Of a stretch of 64,000 bases of DNA, positions 1 to 7,599 are shown in pieces. The notes under the pieces are model-generated. The model saw only the letters and a list, made by a program, of their open reading frames with translations. It did no database searches and was not told where the DNA came from. The position numbers were made by a program, and so were the translations under genes. The stretch's first letter is position 1, and each line of letters opens with the position of its first letter. Source of the stretch: CAYJLW01 sp964370965 (GTDB taxonomy: Bacteria; Actinomycetota; Acidimicrobiia; UBA2766); NCBI GenBank assembly GCA_964370965.1, contig CAYJLW010000005.1, forward strand, positions 1-64,000, in the 5' to 3' direction.

Positions 1-36
1 CATGGTGTCGGCGGTTCGATTCCGCCCCTCGCCACC
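1..36 (+). tRNA. 3' end of a tRNA gene, cut by the window edge
   Basis: The first bases hold a T-arm, GGCGG-TTCGATT-CCGCC at 10-26, with a five-pair stem and a TTCGA-type loop. It is followed by a seven-base acceptor strand CCTCGCC and an A discriminator. Only CC of a CCA end is encoded. The anticodon arm lies outside the window, so the isotype cannot be read. Confidence 0.8.
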
Positions 37-217
37 GCTCTCGCGTTCGGGGTGTAAGGGTTTCGCCTCGGATCCACCGCGGCGGCGTAGCAGAGGCATC
101 GAGGGTTTGTCAGCGTGTGACAAACCGCAAACATCTCGCCCCGGCCACGCGCCTGTGGCCCGTTCCTCCTCCGCCCTGTCAGGGCAGCCGATGTCCGCTT
201 CGCCCCCGCGAGAAGCG

Positions 218-649
218 TCACGAAGATTCTCGACCGGCCGGTGGGGCCGCGTTGAGTGCCACCCAGAGCAGCGCTACCGGCAGGACGGCCGCGACCCCGA
301 GCGCGGCGACGGACGCGGCACGGTCCGCGAGCGAAGCCACCCGCCCGAGTGTGAACACGTGGTAGGTGACGTGCGGGGCCGAGTAGACGAACCATGCGGC
401 GAGCGCGGCCAGGACGAGGGGGCGTGAAAGGGTGACGGCGGCAGCGGTGAGCACGACCGCCAGGGCGAGGTTCAGTTCGCCCACGTCCCGAGTGAGGTGC
501 TCGTTGTACGGGCCGTCGGTCGCCACCCAGCGGCCCAGTCCGGGGAAGCCGGCATAGAACGACCCTGGCCACAGGGCGGCCCAGAGACCGACGACGGCGG
601 CTGTGGCGGCGAGCGCCGCAAGGCCTGCCCGGAGGAAGCGCTCACGCAC
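218..649 (-). CDS. Small polytopic membrane protein coupled to the upstream epimerase
   Basis: This is a 143-residue protein starting at a GTG that overlaps the end of the upstream epimerase gene by eight bases (GTGCGTGA), so translation is probably coupled. Four hydrophobic stretches are visible, at about residues 7-30, 58-78, 80-98 and 107-133. A polar first loop contains GRWVATDGPYNEHLTRDVGE. I recognise no catalytic motif. The two-gene arrangement suggests it is co-expressed with the epimerase, probably under the Rrf2-family regulator next door. Its function is unknown. Confidence 0.75.
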   Translation of the reverse strand: MRERFLRAGLAALAATAAVVGLWAALWPGSFYAGFPGLGRWVATDGPYNEHLTRDVGELNLALAVVLTAAAVTLSRPLVLAALAAWFVYSAPHVTYHVFTLGRVASLADRAASVAALGVAAVLPVALLWVALNAAPPAGRESS

Positions 650-1598
650 GGGCGGCGTCCTCGCCCCCCCGGCGCACCCTGGGCGCCGGGGACCGCTCCC
701 CGAGAACGGAAGCGACGTGGCGCCAGCCGACCGCGGCGTCGGCGAAGCATGGTGTCCAGCCGGTCGCCTCGCGGAATCGAGCGTTGGAGACACGCTGTGA
801 ACGAGCCAGGTAGGCGCCAGGGCGCCCGGCCGCGAAGCGCGGCAGGGCCCGCAGCCGGCCGCACCCGAGCGCCTCCTGCATGGCGTCCCGGTGAGCGGAG
901 CGGGTGAGCGGTGCGTCGTCGGTGACGTTGTAGACGCCGGCGGGGGCGTGCACAGCGGCGGCGAACGCCGTCGCGGCGTCGTCGGTGTGCAGGACCGGAA
1001 GGTAGCCCCCGAGCGCGCCGAACACGAGAGCGACACCGCGGCGGGCAGCGCTCACAGCCGTCGTGGTCGAGGACGAATCGGGACCGTAGAACCACGCTCC
1101 CCGCAGCGTGACGGCCCGCCCCCCGGCGTCGTCGACACGGCGGATCTCGACCTCGCCGGCGTAGGAGGAGGCGAGGCGGGCACTGATGTCGAGCGGGGCG
1201 TCTTCGTCGAGCCAGCGGTCGGCGCCGTCCGCGTACCCGAACGTGACGGACTGGTACACGAAGAGCCCGGCACCGCCGGCGAGGGCGGCATCGACGAGGA
1301 GACGCGTGCCCTCGGTACGGATCCGGTCATTCTCGGCCCAGGCAGAAGCTCTCAGCGCCTGACGGGCTGCAGGGATCTTGGTGGCGAGGTGCAGCACACC
1401 GTCGCTGCCGCGTACGGCTGCTGCGATCGCTCCCGGGTCGAAAAGATCCGCCCGGACCGGCGTGACGCCGACGCCGGTCAGCGCGGCGGCGGATGCGTCG
1501 GACCGGGCAAGCGCATGCACGACGTGGCCGTCGGCCACGAGGCGCGGCAGCACACCGCGGCCGAGCACCCCTGTGCCACCTGTCACGAACAGCTTCAT
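642..1598 (-). CDS. NAD(P)-dependent epimerase/dehydratase (extended SDR)
   Basis: This 318-residue protein opens with the Rossmann motif VTGGTGVLGRG (residues 5-15), as in extended short-chain dehydrogenases that modify nucleotide sugars or other small molecules. DLFDPGAIAAAVRGSDGVLH follows the usual pattern of the second nucleotide-binding region. The expected YxxxK catalytic pair is atypical: the best candidate reads SSYAGEVE, with Val where Lys is usual. Activity may therefore differ from classical epimerases, or it may be a binding protein of the NmrA type. It is followed by an overlapping membrane-protein gene and lies downstream of an Rrf2 regulator. A promoter with a motif shared with the rrf2 gene lies 33-70 bases upstream. 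Confidence 0.85.
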   Translation of the reverse strand: MKLFVTGGTGVLGRGVLPRLVADGHVVHALARSDASAAALTGVGVTPVRADLFDPGAIAAAVRGSDGVLHLATKIPAARQALRASAWAENDRIRTEGTRLLVDAALAGGAGLFVYQSVTFGYADGADRWLDEDAPLDISARLASSYAGEVEIRRVDDAGGRAVTLRGAWFYGPDSSSTTTAVSAARRGVALVFGALGGYLPVLHTDDAATAFAAAVHAPAGVYNVTDDAPLTRSAHRDAMQEALGCGRLRALPRFAAGRPGAYLARSQRVSNARFREATGWTPCFADAAVGWRHVASVLGERSPAPRVRRGGEDAARA

Positions 1599-1630
1599 CG
1601 GTCCGTCCCCTCCGTCGTGGCCGGCGACTG

Positions 1631-1667
1631 TACCCAGATACTAGCTATCCCGGATATGTTTTGTCTA
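1631..1667 (-). promoter_or_regulatory. Promoter and shared operator of the epimerase operon
   Basis: On the minus strand, TAGACA (1662-1667) and TAGTAT (1638-1643) are separated by 18 bases, a good -35/-10 pair. The segment 1631-1651 closely matches the sequence abutting the Rrf2 gene start, with CTAG flanked by GAT and TC. TATCC-C-GGATA at 1646-1656 is a small inverted repeat. A site for the neighbouring Rrf2 protein is the simplest reading. Confidence 0.6.
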
Positions 1668-1783
1668 GGTCTCTCTCCCGGGGCGGAGCAACACCGGGAA
1701 CGTGGCCGGTCCCGACATGAACGCCGCAGGGGCAGACGTGGGCGGGCGGCTCGGCCCCGGTCGAAAGGGGCCGCGGCGCGCCG

Positions 1784-2278
1784 TCAGCGTGACGCGAGCA
1801 CGTCGGCCAGCCACGCTGCACCCCTCCGGAGTGCCAACGGGTCGGCGACGGCCGCTATCTCCGCGGCAAGGTCGGCGATCGTGACGCCGCGGAGGGACTC
1901 CCGCCAGGCGGCATCGGCCTGGTCCATCACTCGATGGATGGCGCAGGGCATCCTGTACGCGGCCTTCGCGACAGCGGCCGGGCCCCGCCGGCGGATCTCG
2001 GCGCACCGGAACGCCGGCGTCGTGCCGTCGACGGCCTCGACGACGTCGAGCACCGTGATGTCCCCCGCCGGACGCCTCAGGCGGAAGCCGCCCTTCGGGC
2101 CGGGGACCGATGCGAGCACGCCCGCGCGCCCCATCGCCTGCAGGTGCTTCGCCATGTACGCCTCGGGCACGCCGTGGTACTCGGCGAGACGCCGGGCGGG
2201 CAACGCCGCACCCGGCGGCACGAACGAGAGCACGGTCGCGGCGTGCAGACCCCACTCGACCCCGTCACTGAGTCGCAT
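1784..2278 (-). CDS. Rrf2-family transcriptional regulator
   Basis: This 164-residue protein starts MRLSDGVEWGLHAA and continues with a winged helix whose recognition part includes ARRLAEYHGVPEAYMAKHLQ, followed by the wing sequence VPGPKGGFRLRRP typical of Rrf2 proteins (IscR, NsrR, RsrR). Cys residues appear in FRCAEIRRRG and YRMPCAIH. With only two in the usual cluster region, Fe-S binding is possible but not the standard three-Cys set. The ATG lies six bases after a TAGCAT -10 box, so the transcript is probably leaderless. The same motif stands before the epimerase operon, which suggests autoregulation plus control of that operon. Confidence 0.9.
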   Translation of the reverse strand: MRLSDGVEWGLHAATVLSFVPPGAALPARRLAEYHGVPEAYMAKHLQAMGRAGVLASVPGPKGGFRLRRPAGDITVLDVVEAVDGTTPAFRCAEIRRRGPAAVAKAAYRMPCAIHRVMDQADAAWRESLRGVTIADLAAEIAAVADPLALRRGAAWLADVLASR

Positions 2279-2302
2279 ACCCAGATGCTAGATGTCCGAG
2301 AA
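2278..2302 (-). promoter_or_regulatory. Leaderless promoter/operator of the Rrf2 gene
   Basis: The minus strand reads TAGCATCTGGGT directly before the ATG, a -10 box with six-base spacing. The sequence matches the epimerase promoter at most positions, with the shared core GATRCTAG followed by a TC dinucleotide. This similarity reaches beyond the -10 hexamer, so it probably marks a common regulator site. Confidence 0.55.
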
Positions 2303-2333
2303 TGTCGTCCCGCCGCGTGCCTGGTCGTCACTC

Positions 2334-2380
2334 CGAAGTGAAGCTGTTGTCCCGGCATGTCGGGACAACAGCTCACTTCG
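2334..2380. repeat. Long intergenic inverted repeat
   Basis: The arms 2334-2354 and 2361-2380 pair over 20 bases with a single bulged A and a six-base loop (GCATGT). There is no T-run, so this is not a standard terminator. It lies between the divergent Rrf2 and sensor-kinase genes. No second copy was seen in the window. Confidence 0.85.
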
Positions 2381-2531
2381 CCTCCGTCCTCCCGGCGGGA
2401 CGAAGGTCGGCGCTCTCGTCCTCACTCGGCAGTCGCCTTCGCTCTCCCCTCCCCCTCGAGGGGGACGGCGGCGGGGACCGCCGGGCGCCGCTTCGCCGCC
2501 TGGCTCCCTCGCCGTCCCAAGCACACCCGCA

Positions 2532-2537
2532 TACGAT
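2532..2537 (+). promoter_or_regulatory. -10 box of the sensor-kinase operon (leaderless)
   Basis: TACGAT lies six bases before the ATG of the sensor kinase, the spacing expected when transcription starts at the initiation codon. No Shine-Dalgarno sequence is present. Confidence 0.5.
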
Positions 2538-2543
2538 GTGCCC

Positions 2544-3728
2544 ATGCCCGCCCGGCCCGCCCCGCCCGCGAGCGCGCCCCGCCTGCGCCGCAGCCCTGAC
2601 GCCCGCATCGTCGCCGGGGTCTGCGGCGGCCTGGGGGAATACCTCGGGATCGACCCGGTCGTCTTCCGTGTCGCCGCCGTCGTCGCCGCGGCCGCCGGAG
2701 GCCTCGGCCTCGTCCTGTACGGCGTCGCCTGGCTCGCCCTGGCGGAGCGACCCCCGGGTTCTCCGCCCCGCCCTGCGGTCACAGCGGGGCCGCGCCAGGT
2801 CGTCGGGCTCGTCCTCCTCCTCGCCAGCCTCCTCCTCGCCGTGCGGGCCGTGGCCCGCTCCTACGTCGACGACCTCCTGAGTCCGCTCGCCCTCGTCGCC
2901 GCCGGCCTCGCCGTCGCCTGGCACCAGACCGAGATCGACGGGACGGGCGGGAGACGGTCCCTACAGCGTCTCGTCGCCCGCTTCCTGCTCGGCGTCGGCC
3001 TCGTCGCCCTCGGCCTCACCTGGCTCCTGCGGGCCAACCCCGTCCTCACGTCGAGCGGGCCGGGGGTCGCCGTCACGATCGCCGCCGCCGCGGGCCTCGT
3101 CCTCGTCTTCGCCCCGTGGGCGTTCCGACTCCTGAGGGCGCTCGGGGAGGAGCGCGCGCAGCGGGTCCGTTCGGAGGCGCGGGCGGAGATCGCCAGCCGT
3201 GTCCACGACTCCGTCCTACAGACCCTCGCGCTGATCCAGCGCCGGGCGGACGACCCCGAGGCCGTGGCGTCCCTGGCCCGCCGCGAGGAACGCGACCTGC
3301 GGACCTGGCTGTACGGCCCCGGCCCACGGGCCTTCGGCGACAGCTTCTCCGACGCGATCCGCGACGTCGCCGGCGAGGTCGACGACGTCCTCGGGGCCCG
3401 CACCGATGTCGTGACGGTGGGCGACACTCCCGTGGACGAGCGACTGCAGGCCCTCGTCCTCGCAACCCGCGAGGCCCTCACGAACGCGGCGAAGTTCGCC
3501 GGAGACGCCACGGTGTCGGTCTACGCCGAGGTCACCGACAACGGGGTCACCGTGTTCGTGCGCGACCGTGGTCCCGGCTTCGATCCCGACGCCGTCCCCG
3601 AGGACCGCCGCGGCATCCGCGACTCGATCCGGGACCGCCTCCGCCGCCAGGACGGCACCGCCGCCATCAGCAGCGCCCCGGGGGAGGGCACCGAGGTCGA
3701 GCTCGCGGTCCCCCGGGAGTCCCGGTGA
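2544..3728 (+). CDS. PspC-domain sensor histidine kinase
   Basis: The protein has 394 residues. An N-terminal PspC domain (about 14-68, with GVCGGLGEYLGIDPVVFRV) is followed by hydrophobic segments near 84-102, 110-125, 145-163 and 174-197. A cytoplasmic kinase follows: a HisKA_3-type box with phospho-acceptor His221 (SRVHDSVLQTL), an N-box with Glu310 and Asn314, and a G-box DRGPGFD at 341-347. It would sense envelope stress and phosphorylate the regulator whose GTG overlaps its stop codon. The start was chosen from the conserved PspC boundary and the adjacent -10 box. Longer upstream reading is non-conserved. A second PspC protein follows, so the cluster looks like a LiaFSR/PspC stress module. 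Confidence 0.93.
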   Translation: MPARPAPPASAPRLRRSPDARIVAGVCGGLGEYLGIDPVVFRVAAVVAAAAGGLGLVLYGVAWLALAERPPGSPPRPAVTAGPRQVVGLVLLLASLLLAVRAVARSYVDDLLSPLALVAAGLAVAWHQTEIDGTGGRRSLQRLVARFLLGVGLVALGLTWLLRANPVLTSSGPGVAVTIAAAAGLVLVFAPWAFRLLRALGEERAQRVRSEARAEIASRVHDSVLQTLALIQRRADDPEAVASLARREERDLRTWLYGPGPRAFGDSFSDAIRDVAGEVDDVLGARTDVVTVGDTPVDERLQALVLATREALTNAAKFAGDATVSVYAEVTDNGVTVFVRDRGPGFDPDAVPEDRRGIRDSIRDRLRRQDGTAAISSAPGEGTEVELAVPRESR

Positions 3729-4378
3729 GCGACCGAAGGACGCGTGTCTTCCTCGTGGACGACCACGACCTCTTCCGGGCAGGCGTGACGGCCGAGATCG
3801 GCGTCCACGTGGACATCGTGGGCGAGGCCCGGGACGTCGCTTCCGCCGTGGACGGCATCCGTTCCGCCCGCCCCGACGTCGTCCTCCTGGACGTGCACAT
3901 GCCCGACGGCGGGGGCCGCGCCGTGATCGACGCCGTTGCCCGGGACGTTCCCGCTACTCGCTTCCTCGCCCTCTCCGTCTCGGACGCCGCGGAGGACGTC
4001 GTCGACATCGTGCGGGCGGGGGCCCGCGGGTACGTGACGAAGACGATCTCCGCCGCCGACCTCGTCGAAGCCCTCACCCGCGTGGCCGGCGGCGACGCCG
4101 TGTTCTCCCCCCGTCTGGCGGGCTTCGTCCTGGACACCTTCGCGGCTTCCCTACCGGCGGGCACCCCCACGGCGGATCCCGAGCTCGACCTCCTCACCCC
4201 TCGGGAGGGAGAGGTCATGCGCCTCATCGCCCGGGGCTACACCTACAAGGAGGTGGCCCGCCGGCTCTCGATCTCGGTGAAGACCGTGGAGACGCACACG
4301 TCGGCCGTCCTCAGGAAGCTGCAACTATCCAGCCGCCACGAGCTCGCCCGGTGGGCGGCCTCCCGCCACATCGTCTGA
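3725..4378 (+). CDS. NarL/FixJ-family response regulator
   Basis: This 217-residue partner of the upstream PspC kinase overlaps it by GTGA. The receiver domain covers about 6-122, with acidic pair Asp12-Asp13, phospho-acceptor Asp56 (LLDVHMPDG) and a conserved Lys in GYVTKTIS. The LuxR-type helix-turn-helix follows at about 150-210 (LTPREGEVMRLIARGYTYKE, then a KTVETH recognition helix). It probably controls the downstream PspC/LiaF-like gene. Confidence 0.95.
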   Translation: MSDRRTRVFLVDDHDLFRAGVTAEIGVHVDIVGEARDVASAVDGIRSARPDVVLLDVHMPDGGGRAVIDAVARDVPATRFLALSVSDAAEDVVDIVRAGARGYVTKTISAADLVEALTRVAGGDAVFSPRLAGFVLDTFAASLPAGTPTADPELDLLTPREGEVMRLIARGYTYKEVARRLSISVKTVETHTSAVLRKLQLSSRHELARWAASRHIV

Positions 4379-4512
4379 CGGCCGGCCGCGACCCCCTCGC
4401 CACGTCACGCGACGGCCAGGCACGGAACCCCCGTCTCCGCCCGGGACGTCTCAGGGACGGATCAGGGGGATCCCCGATGGCGGCTTTCCGGGCTCGCGCT
4501 CATGATGGCGCC

Positions 4513-5814
4513 ATGGACACGGAAGAGACTGTGCACGACGAGACCGAGGACAGGTCCGGGGAGCCCGGGGCGGACCGGCCCGCGGGTACACCGCCGCCAC
4601 CGCCCGGTTGGGTGCCGGGCAACGTGGCGCCCCCGCGGTCCTTCATCGCCGCCCCGCCCGGTCAGGCGCTCCGGCGGAGCCGCGACGACAACATCCTCAC
4701 CGGCCTCTCCGGCGGGATCGCCCGGCACTTCGGAGTCCCCGCCCTCGCTGTGCGTCTCGCCTTCGTGGTCCTCGCCCTCGCCGGCGGGGTCGGTGTGCTC
4801 CTCTACGTGGCGGGCTGGGTGCTCGTGCCCCTGGACGGCGACAGCCGCCCGAGCCCCCTCGACCGCCCCGGCAGCGCCAGAGCCCTCGTCGGGGTGATCG
4901 TGCTCGCCGTCGCCGCGCTGGCGCTGCTGGGCGAGATGGGCTCGTGGTTCGACGGCGCCTTCTTCGTGCCCGTCGCCTTGGCGGGGATCGGCGTGTGGCT
5001 TCTCCTGGGCGGCGACCGCAGCCGAACCGGAGCCGACCCGGCCGCCCCGGACGCACCCCGAACACCGACATCGGCGGCGGAGGGCTCCGCCGTTGCGGCA
5101 CCACCTGTACCCGCCGAGCCCGGACCTCCTCCGCCCCCACAGCCACCCCCGAGCCGTTGGGAGGCCTGGCGACCGCCGCCACAGCCCTCGCCACGGCGCC
5201 TCCCGAGGGAACGTTCCGCCCTGGGACGCCTCACCGCGGGCCTCGTCCTCGTCCTCCTCGGTGTGGCCGCTCTCGTGGACTCCACGGGGACCGCCCGGGT
5301 CGACTGGCCCACGTTCCTGGCGGTGCCGCTCCTGGTCTGCGGGGGCGCTCTCGTCCTCGGCGCATGGTGGGGGCGTGCCCGCGGCCTCGTCGCCCTCGGG
5401 ATCGTGCTCACCTTCGTGGCCGCCGCCGCTGCCATGGGGCCGTTCCGCCTGCGGGGCGGGGTCGGGGAGCGAATCGTGAGGCCGGCGACCAGTGCGCAGG
5501 CCGCCCAGGACCGGGCATTGGCGGCTGGCCATCTGCGCATCGACCTCCGCGAAACGCGCCTGGCCGAGGGCACCACACACGGCGAGTACGAGGTGGGCGT
5601 GGGCTACCTGGAGGTCGTCGTCCCGCGGGACGTCACTGTCGAAGTGGAGGCCGACGTGGGCCTCGGCGAGTACCAGGTCCTGGGCCGTCGGGGCGAGGGC
5701 GCCGGCCTCTTCCGGGAAGTCAAGGACACGGCGGGAACGGGAACCCGCCCACGCCTGCGCCTCACTCTCGATGTCGGAGTCGGCAAGCTGGAGGTGCGTC
5801 GTGCGTCGTCATAG
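4513..5814 (+). CDS. PspC-domain membrane protein with a LiaF-like C-terminal domain
   Basis: The protein has 433 residues. A Pro-rich N-terminus leads to a PspC domain (about 55-115, NILTGLSGGIARHFGVPALA), two further hydrophobic segments, a Pro-rich linker and more membrane segments. It ends in a beta-rich domain (about 345-430) containing LRIDLRETRLAEG and VPRDVTVEVEADVGLGEYQV, like the DUF2154/LiaF toast-rack domain. LiaF proteins restrain a cognate LiaS-type kinase, so this is likely a modulator of the PspC kinase upstream. Starts at 4477 or 4513 are both possible. The later one was preferred because the extension looks unconserved. Confidence 0.82.
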   Translation: MDTEETVHDETEDRSGEPGADRPAGTPPPPPGWVPGNVAPPRSFIAAPPGQALRRSRDDNILTGLSGGIARHFGVPALAVRLAFVVLALAGGVGVLLYVAGWVLVPLDGDSRPSPLDRPGSARALVGVIVLAVAALALLGEMGSWFDGAFFVPVALAGIGVWLLLGGDRSRTGADPAAPDAPRTPTSAAEGSAVAAPPVPAEPGPPPPPQPPPSRWEAWRPPPQPSPRRLPRERSALGRLTAGLVLVLLGVAALVDSTGTARVDWPTFLAVPLLVCGGALVLGAWWGRARGLVALGIVLTFVAAAAAMGPFRLRGGVGERIVRPATSAQAAQDRALAAGHLRIDLRETRLAEGTTHGEYEVGVGYLEVVVPRDVTVEVEADVGLGEYQVLGRRGEGAGLFREVKDTAGTGTRPRLRLTLDVGVGKLEVRRASS

Positions 5815-6040
5815 GTTGGACCCGGTCTCGCTCTCCGCCGGACTGCTGTTCACCGTCCTTGGAGCGGGGTTCCTGCTGCGGGGTCTCGACCTCGCCCGGT
5901 TCCGCCCCGCGGTCGTGGGCCCGGTGCTCCTCATCGGCCTCGGCCTCGTGATCCTCGTGAGCGCCGCCGGCCGCTCCCGGACGGTCCCGGCGGCACCGGC
6001 ACCGGAGGACGCGAATGAATCGGGGACAGCGTCCCCCTGA
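5801..6040 (+). CDS. Small two-helix membrane protein of the PspC cluster
   Basis: This is a 79-residue protein starting at GTG inside the last 14 bases of the preceding PspC/LiaF-like gene. Two hydrophobic helices are seen, LSAGLLFTVLGAGFLL and VVGPVLLIGLGLVILVSAA, followed by a short charged tail. The overlap implies translational coupling and a role with the upstream membrane proteins. The family is not recognised. Confidence 0.7.
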   Translation: MRRHRLDPVSLSAGLLFTVLGAGFLLRGLDLARFRPAVVGPVLLIGLGLVILVSAAGRSRTVPAAPAPEDANESGTASP

Positions 6041-6116
6041 CCGCCCGCCGTAGCCTGCCACCATGACGACGCGCCGCACCCCGCCCGGGAGCCGCCAGGA
6101 AGGGTGAGGTGGCGGC

Positions 6117-7517
6117 CTACGCAGGGGCGTGGTCGCCGGCCGTGGCCACCGACGGCCCCCCGGTCCCCAGAGGCGTGAACTCCACCACCCGCCCGAGCCG
6201 CGGCCGGTACACGACATGCACGCTGTCGCCCTCACGCGCAGCCTCGTACACGTCCCAGTCCACCAGCCAAGCCCGGATGGCGTGGGAACGGCCGTCATCG
6301 ACGGCGACGTAGCGGCGCACGTCGTCGCGGCCTCCGTAGCTGCGTACCCGCAGGACGACGCCGTCGCGCGTGCGCCTCGTGAAGAGGTCGAGGAGGCCGC
6401 GGACGGAGATCGTCATGGCAACCGCGATGCCGGCGAGGGCAGCGCCGGTGCCGATGAGGAGGCCGGTCCGGTACCCACCGCCCTTGTCCCCGAGGAAGTC
6501 CCAGACGGGGGGAAGGACCATGGTGAGCCCCCAGATCGCCAGGCCGGCCACGAGCCCCCCGAAGAAGAAGGCCAGGAACGGGTGCGTGCCCCACGCGGGG
6601 GGCCACATCTGGCGCGGATAGCGGATCTTCACCGTCCGCCAGCGCCCGCCGCTGTGGACCACGGCGCGGCGGTCCTCGTCGGCGCCCATGGGCAACTCGG
6701 CGAGGGCCCGCGTGGTGATGCCGAGGGCGGCGCCATAGGAGAAGAGACGGTCCCAGACGGCGACGGCTGCCGGTGGCAGGTCGGCGAAGGACTCGGCGTC
6801 GTCCAGGTAGTCGGCGACGCCCAGCCAGCGGGCGGCGGCCTGGCGCCCGGCAGGCGTGTCCCGTTCTCCCCGGAGCTGGGCGAGGGTGGCTCCGGCTCCC
6901 ACGAGCACGGCGAAGCCGAGGGCGAGAGCGCTGGGGTCCTTCTCCCCCACAGCAGCGGCGATGCCGGCGAGAACCGCCGGAACGAAGGCCGCGGCCGAGA
7001 GAAAGGCCATCACGCGCCCCGGGAGGCGGGGCCGGGAAAGGCCCCGGTCGCGGGCGTCGGCGACGACTTCCCGCCGGAAGTCCCGGAACCAGGCCGTGGC
7101 GAGGTCGTCGCGGCCGGTCGTGAGCGCCTCTGCGGGTACGACACCGTCAACGGCCTTGGAGCGGAGGTGCTCCAGCACCCGTTCCTCGTAGGGGGTCAGC
7201 GTGGCGCCCGCCGGGGCCCGGGCCCGGAGCCGACAGATGAAGTGGTCCCCGCCGTACATCTCGATCTCGAGGAAGCGCCGGGCTGCGAGGTCGACGAGCG
7301 TGGCAGGCATGGCGCGCCCAGGGAGGTCCCAGTCACTCGTGAGGAGCGCCACGACGGCGGGCGGCTCGTCCCCCAGTTCGGACGTTCGCGGGCCGGGCTC
7401 CACGTCGCGCGGCCGGAGGACGAGGGCGTAGGCCCCCACAGCGGCGAGCCAGAGCAGGGCCGTCGCGCCGGCGGCGAGGGCCAAGGTCCAGACAACGGCG
7501 GAGGCGGCGGCGAGCAC
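6117..7517 (-). CDS. DUF2207-like predicted membrane protein
   Basis: This 466-residue protein has an N-terminal membrane helix (about 5-30). A cytosolic part resembles the C-terminal half of DUF2207 proteins (PAVVALLTSDWDLPGRAMPA, LVDLAARRFLEIE, LTPYEERVLEHLR). A helix pair follows at about 165-205 and another at about 310-370. The ending is beta-rich and includes VLRVRSYGGRDDVRRYVAVD. No catalytic residues can be assigned. The gene stands alone between convergent and divergent neighbours. Confidence 0.75.
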   Translation of the reverse strand: MLAAASAVVWTLALAAGATALLWLAAVGAYALVLRPRDVEPGPRTSELGDEPPAVVALLTSDWDLPGRAMPATLVDLAARRFLEIEMYGGDHFICRLRARAPAGATLTPYEERVLEHLRSKAVDGVVPAEALTTGRDDLATAWFRDFRREVVADARDRGLSRPRLPGRVMAFLSAAAFVPAVLAGIAAAVGEKDPSALALGFAVLVGAGATLAQLRGERDTPAGRQAAARWLGVADYLDDAESFADLPPAAVAVWDRLFSYGAALGITTRALAELPMGADEDRRAVVHSGGRWRTVKIRYPRQMWPPAWGTHPFLAFFFGGLVAGLAIWGLTMVLPPVWDFLGDKGGGYRTGLLIGTGAALAGIAVAMTISVRGLLDLFTRRTRDGVVLRVRSYGGRDDVRRYVAVDDGRSHAIRAWLVDWDVYEAAREGDSVHVVYRPRLGRVVEFTPLGTGGPSVATAGDHAPA

Positions 7518-7599
7518 GCCGAGACGCTACCCCCACCCTTCCGCGTCGCGCCATGGGCGCCCGCTCTTGGCCTACGCAACCGCTGTGGCTCGGGGACTG

